Source: Pseudomonas wenzhouensis
GTDB taxonomy: Bacteria; Pseudomonadota; Gammaproteobacteria; Pseudomonadales; Pseudomonadaceae
Assembly: GCF_021029445.1 (NCBI RefSeq)
Contig: NZ_CP072610.1
Location: 3,224,001 to 3,288,000 of the forward strand
Direction of reading: 5' to 3'
Length of the DNA stretch: 64,000 nt
The notes beneath the pieces are model-generated. The model was given only the letters and a program-made list of their open reading frames with translations, was not told the DNA's origin and made no database searches. Positions 1-10,100 of this stretch are shown piece by piece. A program made the position numbers and the translations under genes. Each line of letters starts with the position of its first letter. The first letter of the stretch is position 1.

Positions 1-853
1 CATCAAGGTTATTGTCAGCGCTACGTGACAGCTCCGCATCGAAACGTGGATAGAAGGTCGACTTCGCGGCTTCGTACTGGTGCTCGGCGGCCTGTACATC
101 AGCCTGTGCAGAGCTCAGATAAGGGTTGTTGACTAGCATCTGCTCGCGCGCTGCCTGCAAGGTTTCCGGCAGCTGGCCTACCAAAGAAGCGGGTAGAGTC
201 AGTTCACTCGGGTTCTGCCCGATGACACTGAAATAGTTGATCGCAGCATCAGCCAGGTTGGTTTCCTCGGTAATCAGGTTGTTACGCGCCTGAGCCAAAC
301 GAGCCTCTGCCTGATCCTGGTCAGCAGTACGTCCTACGCCGCGCTGGGTGCGCAGGGAAATCTGATCATAGATGCGCTCATGACTACGCAGGTTGTCTTC
401 GGCAAGGCGAACCATTTCCTGGCGTTTGAGTACCTCCAGGTACACCTCTGCGGTACGCAGTGCGGTGCGCTCGGAACCGCCCAGTAATTCATAAGCGCGT
501 GCATTAACAGTCGCACGCTGACGCCCAACCTCATTGCTAGTGGCAAATCCATCGAACAGCATCTGCTGCAGACGCAAGCTAGATTCACCGCGCGTCAAGG
601 TCTCCTTGTTGTGGTCGGCGCCACGGGTAGAGGGACTGTCAGTACCCTCACGACCATAACCAGCCAACAAGTCAACCTGAGGCAGGTAGCCCCCTCTGGC
701 GGCCTTCATCTGCTCATCAGCAGACAGCCTGGCATTGATGGCAGCTTGAATTTCTGGGTGGACATTCAGTGCCGCCTGCATCGCTTCTGGAAGCGTTTGA
801 GAATGAGCGGCGAAGGATACGGCCATAGCCAACGGAAGGATGAAGAAGCGCAT
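1..853 (-). CDS. lapE: TolC-family outer-membrane channel, LapE-like (3' end outside window)
   Basis: The first 284 codons are visible, starting at an ATG 7 bases after AAGGAA. Residues 1-19 look like a Sec signal peptide. The mature part reads as an outer-membrane efflux (TolC) protein: 'LPEAMQAALNVHPEIQAA', 'GYLPQVDLLAGYG', then long Gln/Ala/Glu-rich helices with 'AYLEVLK'-like heptads ('AEVYLEVLKRQEMVRLAEDN'). TolC proteins form the outer-membrane tunnel of type I secretion systems. The gene is divergent from the giant type I-secreted adhesin, the usual place for lapE. The ABC transporter (lapB) and membrane-fusion protein (lapC) are not visible and would be expected to the left. The lapE assignment rests on context; the TolC family assignment is firm. 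Confidence 0.85.
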   Translation of the reverse strand, partial: MRFFILPLAMAVSFAAHSQTLPEAMQAALNVHPEIQAAINARLSADEQMKAARGGYLPQVDLLAGYGREGTDSPSTRGADHNKETLTRGESSLRLQQMLFDGFATSNEVGRQRATVNARAYELLGGSERTALRTAEVYLEVLKRQEMVRLAEDNLRSHERIYDQISLRTQRGVGRTADQDQAEARLAQARNNLITEETNLADAAINYFSVIGQNPSELTLPASLVGQLPETLQAAREQMLVNNPYLSSAQADVQAAEHQYEAAKSTFYPRFDAELSRSADNNLD

Positions 854-1030
854 GATCTTGGAATTCCTTTCAGATGCGAGGCCAACGCGCAACAGAGGGA
901 ACAACCGCTGCCAACCACCAATTCGAAGCTCGGTGGCCAGGCCCTCGGCCAGTGCAATTCAGGCCATAAACAAAGTTTTCATTTCAAAGTGGCAGCGTGC
1001 GTGTAGATTGTTTATGATCAGACTTAAATG

Positions 1031-1084
1031 GTCAATAGGTTGGCATATAGTCAATTCCAATCAGAAATAAGACGAATAATTGAC
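1031..1084. promoter_or_regulatory. AT-rich adhesin promoter region with FleQ-like half sites
   Basis: The 326-bp divergent intergenic region is much more AT-rich than the coding sequence. GTCAATAGGTTGGC at 1031-1044 matches the FleQ-type consensus GTCAATAAATTGAC (recalled) at 11 of 14 positions. A second GTCAATT half site starts at 1050 and an inverted ATTGAC lies at 1079-1084. FleQ controls lapA in other pseudomonads in response to c-di-GMP. I see no unambiguous -35/-10 pair, so this is only a candidate operator cluster. Confidence 0.35.
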
Positions 1085-1179
1085 GCCAATCAAACAACAC
1101 GCAAAGTCTCTGTAGTAATTAAAGAAATAGCGCCCTCTTCAAGGATATCAGCGCCCTACTGCGCATCAGGAGTCAGCTC

Positions 1180-4100
1180 ATGAGCAACATCGCCGCTATC
1201 GTCAAAAGCCTCGTCGGTCAGGTATTCGCCGTTTCAGTCGATGGATTCAAGCGTCAGATTTTCGAAGGCGATCGCCTGATGCAGGGTGAGCAGGTACTCA
1301 CCTCGCTCGGCGGCGAAGTGGTGCTGCAACTGAGCAATGGTGAAACCGTTGCACTGGCCGGCAACAGCTCCTGGCAGGCCGAGGCGCCTACAGAGGACAC
1401 AACAGCTGGCACGGATACCCCGTCCGAGCTGGAACAAGCCCTGGCAGCCGGCTTCGACCCGACTACCGACCTCGAAGCAACCGCAGCAGGCCCAGGCGCT
1501 GGAGGTGCAGGCGGCGCAGCAGGCGGCGGCCACAGCTTCGTGATGCTGGACGCGACAGCTCAGCGGCTGGATCCGACCATTGGTTTCCCGACCGGCCCGA
1601 TCGGCTCTGCAACTGACTTCGCCCGCGAAGAGATCGGTGAAGACGACACTAATACCGGGGTTCCTGCGGGCATCAGCGCAACTGTCACACTGACCTCCGA
1701 TGGTCAGGTCACAGAAGGTGGCAAGATTACTGTCACTGCCACAGTAAGCAGCCCGGTCACCGGCTCACCGCTGATCATCGACCTGGGTAATGGCATTACC
1801 ATAACCATACCGGTTGGCGAGAGCACCGGCTTCACCGAAGTCGACACCCGTGACGACGACGTCTACAAGCAAGGCGACGAAACCGTCACCTTCGAGATCG
1901 TCGGCACCTCGGGCGGCAACTACGAAAACCTCAATACCAACAGCACCACCTCCACCATCGTCAGTGACGACAGTGATCCAACCGTCATCACCCTGACCTC
2001 CGATGACAGCGTCACCGAAGGCGGCAAAATTACCGTCACGGCCGAGGTCAGCAACCCGGTAACCGGCACCCCACTGGTCATCGACCTGGGTAATGGCAAC
2101 ACCATCACAATCCCGGTTGGCCAGAGCACTGGCTCCATCGAAGTCGATACCCGTGACGACGACGTCTACAAACAAGGCGACGAAACCGTCACCTTCGAAA
2201 TCGTCGGCACCACCGGTGGCAACTACGAGAACCTGGATACCACCAGCAGCACCTCCACCACCGTGGTCGATGACAACGATGCAACCGTCATCACCCTGAC
2301 CTCCGATGACAGCGTCACCGAAGGCGGCAAGATCACCGTTACCGCCACCGTCGACAACCCGGTTACCGGCAGCGACCTGGTCATCGACCTGGGTAACGGC
2401 AACACCATCACCATCCCGGTTGGCGAGAGCACTGGCTCCATCGAAGTAGATACCCGTGACGACGACGTCTACAAACAAGGCGATGAAACCGTCACCTTCG
2501 AAATCGTCGGCACCACTGGTGGCAACTACGAGGCACTGGATACCTCAAGCACCACCGACACCACAGTGGTAGATGATACCGACACCGTCACCGCCACCCT
2601 CACCGCTGAACAAGACAGCGTGGCAGAAGGCGGCGTGATCACCTACACCGTCACCCTCACCGATGCCAACGGCAATCTGGTGAAGGCTCCGGAGAACATG
2701 ACCTTCACCCTGGCTGACGGCACTGTAGTCAGCATCGAAAAAGACGCCAGCAGCGGTAGCGCTGATAGTGATCCGGTAGCCGATGATGCGTTCCAGGGCG
2801 GTCAGGACGATGTCACCAACAGCATCGTCGGCGTCACCGGCGACGACACCTTCGAAGACCTGGCAACCGCTGGCGATACCAGCGTTGTGGTCACCGATGA
2901 GCCCGGAACCCCAGGCAACCCTGGCGATCCTGGCACCCCGAATGGCGGTGACCCCATCACCATCACTATCGCAGCCACCAAGGAGGAGTTCGCCGAGAAC
3001 GAAGAACAAACCTTCACCGTCAGCATCGACAAACCTGTTGATCGTGATGTCGTGGTCACCCTCGATGGTGGTAAGACCGTCACCATCCTGGCTAACCAAG
3101 GTTCCACTACCTATACCCGTCCAGCCCAAGGCGATGACGTGTACAAGGATGGTGCTGACCTGAGCATACCTCTGGAAGGAGCCAAGGCCGCCAATGGCGA
3201 TGCCTTCGAAAACCTGACCCTGGGTGCTCCGGCAGAAGCCAAGGTTGTCGATACCGTCGACACCGTCACCGCCACACTGACAGTCGACAGCAGCTCCGTC
3301 GCTGAAGGTGGTGAAATCACCTACACCATCACCCTGAGCGGCCCTGCTCATGCCGACTTCACCAAGCACGATGGTCTGAAGTTCGAGCTGGATAACGGCG
3401 AAACCATCACGATCGAAGCGGGTGCGACCTCCGGTTCAGTCAAAGTGACCGTGGATGACGACGCCTTCGTCGGTGGCCAGCCGACCATCACTAATGGCAT
3501 CAAAGGTGTGCTGGAGGGCAGCGACAGCGAGTTCGAAGAACTGGCAACCGCTGGTGAAACCAGCGTTACCGTCACTGACGAGCCTGGCACCCCAGGCAAC
3601 CCTGGCGATCCTGGTACCCCGAATGGCGGTGACCCCATCACCATCACTATCGCAGCCACCAAGGAGGAGTTCGCCGAGAACGAAGAACAAACCTTCACCG
3701 TCAGCATCGACAAACCTGTTGATCGTGATGTCGTGGTCACCCTCGATGGTGGTAAGACCGTCACCATCCTGGCTAACCAAGGTTCCACTACCTATACCCG
3801 TCCAGCCCAAGGCGATGACGTGTACAAGGATGGTGCTGACCTGAGCATACCTCTGGAAGGAGCCAAGGCCGCCAATGGCGATGCCTTCGAAAACCTGACC
3901 CTGGGTGCTCCGGCAGAAGCCAAGGTTGTCGATACCGTCGACACCGTCACCGCCACACTGACAGTCGACAGCAGCTCCGTCGCTGAAGGTGGTGAAATCA
4001 CCTACACCATCACCCTGAGCGGCCCTGCTCATGCCGACTTCACCAAGCACGATGGTCTGAAGTTCGAGCTGGATAACGGCGAAACCATCACGATCGAAGC

Positions 4101-7100
4101 GGGTGCGACCTCCGGCTCGGTCAAAGTGACCGTGGATGACGACGCCTTCGTCGGTGGCCAGCCGACCATCACTAATGGCATCAAAGGTGTGCTGGAGGGC
4201 AGCGACAGCGAGTTCGAAGAACTGGCAACCGCTGGTGAAACCAGCGTTACCGTCACTGACGAGCCTGGCACCCCAGGCAACCCTGGCGATCCTGGTGCCC
4301 CGAATGGCGGTGACCCCATCACCATCACTATCGCAGCCACCAAGGAGGAGTTCGCCGAGAACGAAGAACAAACCTTCACCGTCAGCATCGACAAACCTGT
4401 TGATCGTGATGTCGTGGTCACCCTCGATGGTGGTAAGACCGTCACCATCCTGGCTAACCAAGGTTCCACTACCTATACCCGTCCAGCCCAAGGCGATGAC
4501 GTGTACAAGGATGGTGCTGACCTGAGCATACCTCTGGAAGGAGCCAAGGCCGCCAATGGCGATGCCTTCGAAAACCTGACCCTGGGTGCTCCGGCAGAAG
4601 CCAAGGTTGTCGATACCGTCGACACCGTCACCGCCACACTGACAGTCGACAGCAGCTCCGTCGCTGAAGGTGGTGAAATCACCTACACCATCACCCTGAG
4701 CGGCCCTGCTCATGCCGACTTCACCAAGCACGATGGTCTGAAGTTCGAGCTGGATAACGGCGAAACCATCACGATCGAAGCGGGTGCGACCTCCGGTTCA
4801 GTCAAAGTGACCGTGGATGACGACGCCTTCGTCGGTGGCCAGCCGACCATCACTAATGGCATCAAAGGTGTGCTGGAGGGCAGCGACAGCGAGTTCGAAG
4901 AACTGGCAACCGCTGGTGAAACCAGCGTTACCGTCACTGACGAGCCTGGCACCCCAGGCAACCCTGGCGATCCTGGTACCCCGAATGGCGGTGACCCCAT
5001 CACCATCACTATCGCAGCCACCAAGGAGGAGTTCGCCGAGAACGAAGAACAAACCTTCACCGTCAGCATCGACAAACCTGTTGATCGTGATGTCGTGGTC
5101 ACCCTCGATGGTGGTAAGACCGTCACCATCCTGGCTAACCAAGGTTCCACTACCTATACCCGTCCAGCCCAAGGCGATGACGTGTACAAGGATGGTGCTG
5201 ACCTGAGCATACCTCTGGAAGGAGCCAAGGCCGCCAATGGCGATGCCTTCGAAAACCTGACCCTGGGTGCTCCGGCAGAAGCCAAGGTTGTCGATACCGT
5301 CGACACCGTCACCGCCACACTGACAGTCGACAGCAGCTCCGTCGCTGAAGGTGGTGAAATCACCTACACCATCACCCTGAGCGGCCCTGCTCATGCCGAC
5401 TTCACCAAGCACGATGGTCTGAAGTTCGAGCTGGATAACGGCGAAACCATCACGATCGAAGCGGGTGCGACCTCCGGTTCAGTCAAAGTGACCGTGGATG
5501 ACGACGCCTTCGTCGGTGGCCAGCCGACCATCACTAATGGCATCAAAGGTGTGCTGGAGGGCAGCGACAGCGAGTTCGAAGAACTGGCAACCGCTGGTGA
5601 AACCAGCGTTACCGTCACTGACGAGCCTGGCACCCCAGGCAACCCTGGCGATCCTGGTACCCCGAATGGCGGTGACCCCATCACCATCACTATCGCAGCC
5701 ACCAAGGAGGAGTTCGCCGAGAACGAAGAACAAACCTTCACCGTCAGCATCGACAAACCTGTTGATCGTGATGTCGTGGTCACCCTCGATGGTGGTAAGA
5801 CCGTCACCATCCTGGCTAACCAAGGTTCCACTACCTATACCCGTCCAGCCCAAGGCGATGACGTGTACAAGGATGGTGCTGACCTGAGCATACCTCTGGA
5901 AGGAGCCAAGGCCGCCAATGGCGATGCCTTCGAAAACCTGACCCTGGGTGCTCCGGCAGAAGCCAAGGTTGTCGATACCGTCGACACCGTCACCGCCACA
6001 CTGACAGTCGACAGCAGCTCCGTCGCTGAAGGTGGTGAAATCACCTACACCATCACCCTGAGCGGCCCTGCTCATGCCGACTTCACCAAGCACGATGGTC
6101 TGAAGTTCGAGCTGGATAACGGCGAAACCATCACGATCGAAGCGGGTGCGACCTCCGGTTCAGTCAAAGTGACCGTGGATGACGACGCCTTCGTCGGTGG
6201 CCAGCCGACCATCACTAATGGCATCAAAGGTGTGCTGGAGGGCAGCGACAGCGAGTTCGAAGAACTGGCAACCGCTGGTGAAACCAGCGTTACCGTCACT
6301 GACGAGCCTGGCACCCCAGGCAACCCTGGCGATCCTGGTACCCCGAATGGCGGTGACCCCATCACCATCACTATCGCAGCCACCAAGGAGGAGTTCGCCG
6401 AGAACGAAGAACAAACCTTCACCGTCAGCATCGACAAACCTGTTGATCGTGATGTCGTGGTCACCCTCGATGGTGGTAAGACCGTCACCATCCTGGCTAA
6501 CCAAGGTTCCACTACCTATACCCGTCCAGCCCAAGGCGATGACGTGTACAAGGATGGTGCTGACCTGAGCATACCTCTGGAAGGAGCCAAGGCCGCCAAT
6601 GGCGATGCCTTCGAAAACCTGACCCTGGGTGCTCCGGCAGAAGCCAAGGTTGTCGATACCGTCGACACCGTCACCGCCACACTGACAGTCGACAGCAGCT
6701 CCGTCGCTGAAGGTGGTGAAATCACCTACACCATCACCCTGAGCGGCCCTGCTCATGCCGACTTCACCAAGCACGATGGTCTGAAGTTCGAGCTGGATAA
6801 CGGCGAAACCATCACGATCGAAGCGGGTGCGACCTCCGGTTCAGTCAAAGTGACCGTGGATGACGACGCCTTCGTCGGTGGCCAGCCGACCATCACTAAT
6901 GGCATCAAAGGTGTGCTGGAGGGCAGCGACAGCGAGTTCGAAGAACTGGCAACCGCTGGTGAAACCAGCGTTACCGTCACTGACGAGCCTGGCACCCCAG
7001 GCAACCCTGGCGATCCTGGTACCCCGAATGGCGGTGACCCCATCACCATCACTATCGCAGCCACCAAGGAGGAGTTCGCCGAGAACGAAGAACAAACCTT

Positions 7101-10100
7101 CACCGTCAGCATCGACAAACCTGTTGATCGTGATGTCGTGGTCACCCTCGATGGTGGTAAGACCGTCACCATCCTGGCTAACCAAGGTTCCACTACCTAT
7201 ACCCGTCCAGCCCAAGGCGATGACGTGTACAAGGATGGTGCTGACCTGAGCATACCTCTGGAAGGAGCCAAGGCCGCCAATGGCGATGCCTTCGAAAACC
7301 TGACCCTGGGTGCTCCGGCAGAAGCCAAGGTTGTCGATACCGTCGACACCGTCACCGCCACACTGACAGTCGACAGCAGCTCCGTCGCTGAAGGTGGTGA
7401 AATCACCTACACCATCACCCTGAGCGGCCCTGCTCATGCCGACTTCACCAAGCACGATGGTCTGAAGTTCGAGCTGGATAACGGCGAAACCATCACGATC
7501 GAAGCGGGTGCGACCTCCGGCTCGGTCAAAGTGACCGTGGATGACGACGCCTTCGTCGGTGGCCAGCCGACCATCACTAATGGCATCAAAGGTGTGCTGG
7601 AGGGCAGCGACAGCGAGTTCGAAGAACTGGCAACCGCTGGTGAAACCAGCGTTACCGTCACTGACGAGCCTGGCACCCCAGGCAACCCTGGCGATCCTGG
7701 TACCCCGAATGGCGGTGACCCCATCACCATCACCATCGCTGCCAAAGAGACGCAGTACTTCGAAAACCAAAAGCCGGTGTTCACCATCAGCATCAGCCCG
7801 AACGTTGATCGCGATGTGGAAGTCACGCTGAGCAATGGTGACAAGGTCACGATCCTCGCCAATACCGGCAGCATCGACTACGAAGCTCCTGCCCAAGGCG
7901 ATGACGTATTCAAAGATGGTGAACCGCTGACCATCGGCCTGGCCGGTGCGACCGACAGCGATGGTGTCGAGTTCGAGAACCTCAGCCTGGGTAGCCCGGC
8001 CTCCACCACCATCGTCGACACCGTCGACACCGTCACCGCGACCCTCACCGCTGTAGGCACACCTACGTTAGGTGGTGAAATCACCTATCAGGTCAATTTA
8101 ACCACCGACGCAAATCTACCAATTGATCAACATGGCAAGATCACGGTGGAGTTGGAGAGCGGTAGGATCATTGAAATCGCACCCGGCGGAACTACTGGAA
8201 GCATCCAATTCACACTGGATCAGAGCGGCTCACTGATTGACAGCATCAAGAAAATTACTGTCGAAGGTACTCAGTTCGAAAAGTTGACGACCGCTGGTAG
8301 CATTGATCTGATCATCAGCAACACTCCCCCAACGATTACTGCTGGCACAGCAGTTGTGTCCGAAGAAGGCCTTCCCGGCGGAGTCCCCGATACAAAAGGC
8401 ACTTCCGATGAGACTGACGAGGCCATATATGTCGGTCAACTGGTCATCAGTGATCCTGACAGCGCCAACCTGTCGGTGAAATTGATCGCGCCCTCCGATG
8501 GAAACATCACCTCTAGTGGGGTCGGGGTGCACTGGACATTGTCTACCGATGGCCAAACCCTTATTGGTAAGGCTGGGAGCACGGAAGTCATCAATGCCAC
8601 TATCGACAACGATGGCAACTACCGCATTGAACTGAAAGCGCCGGTCGATCATCCGCTCCAAGACTTGGAAGACGTACTGGACTTCGATATCGGAGTGACG
8701 GTGAGCGACGAAGTATCGACTGTCACGTCGAAGATTACCGTCACAATCGAAGACGATTCACCAGAGGCGATGCCAGATAGTCAAGAGATTACGATTCCTG
8801 TCAGCCATGTAAGCGTAGGTGGCCTAGAGGCCGGATTCATCAATGCCGCTCCTGACAAAGGAACCGCCAATAATGCGTTCACCTATGAAAACACTGACTC
8901 CGACAGCTATACGGACAAAATTAGCTGGGGCTCAGGTTCAAGCAGCAGCAAGTCCAGCTATACCTTCCAAGATAATGAAGGTTTGCGTGCATCCGGACAG
9001 ATTCTGACCGATTCGGACTTCAAGATCGGCACCTTGACGCATAACAACCTCCCGCTGGGGTCATCCGATGCGGTGATGAAGACAGTTGACCTCGTAGTGA
9101 AACTTAATGTCGTCATTGATGGCGTATCGACGACCATTACGCATGTCGTCAAACTGACGCACACCGAAACTCCAAACGACAAAACACCGGCCAGCCACCC
9201 GGATAATGATGACATCATCGAACTGGCAAATAGCCAGTTGGCACAGACATTTACCATCGGTGATCGTACCTACGAGCTTGAGATCAAGGGTTTCCTTGAT
9301 AAGAACGGCGATCTGGTCAGCAAAATTTATACAACCGAGCAAGCAGCTACTTCATATGACCTGTACGCCGTCATCAAATCCACGGATACCTTGCCGGTCG
9401 AAACAGGCGATGTCTCCAGCGTATATGACATAGGCGCGGATGGCGCTCTGCTTGTAGCGGAGGGGGATTACATCACTTGGAATGGTGCCACGGACAATGG
9501 TGACGGTACCCACACGCTTGTCACCGACTTCGGGACGTTCACCGGCAGAGCGGATGGCACATACAAATTCGAGGTAAGTCGCGAAGCTCGGGACAATATG
9601 GACGTCGGCCAGGTTGAGAACCTTAAGTTCTCCTACACGATCAGGGATAGCGATGGCGACACCTCTACCGCGGACGTGACTATCACCCTGAAAGGTGCAA
9701 AGAACCTGCCTACCGTACCGGTGGTGGAAGCAGCTGCGGAAACCCTAGTCATTAGCAGCGAAACGGGTACCAAAGCAGAGGCCAGCCTTGGCATCGAAGT
9801 CGGTCGCGATGTCGCTGGTTCCAGCGTGAAGATCACTGCTGCCAATGATACTTCGCTCAATGGCCAGCAGGTAACAGGCACAACCACCGTCAACGGCATT
9901 CAACATACAGTTTCAATAACGTCGGATGGAGTGCCACTAGTTTACCGTTCGACTGCCAACGGTGGCCTGGAGGCTGTCAAGCAAGGTACGAACGAGGTTG
10001 TGTTCAAAGTCAGTGGCAACGCCGCCAACGGTAGCTATAACGTCGAGATGCTGGGAACACTGGATCAGCCTTCCGCATCTTTCAGTAGGGGTATTACGTT

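Noticed and set aside
2902..7668. CRISPR-like regular repeat array
   Set aside because: Units are 681 bp, in frame and contiguous without spacers; they are protein domains.
2545..7896. Long open frames antisense to the adhesin (up to ~430 codons), repeated every 681 bp
   Set aside because: They are mirror frames of the repeat array: same periodicity, no RBS, no family, Val/Gly/Asp-rich as expected from the complement of the coding repeats.
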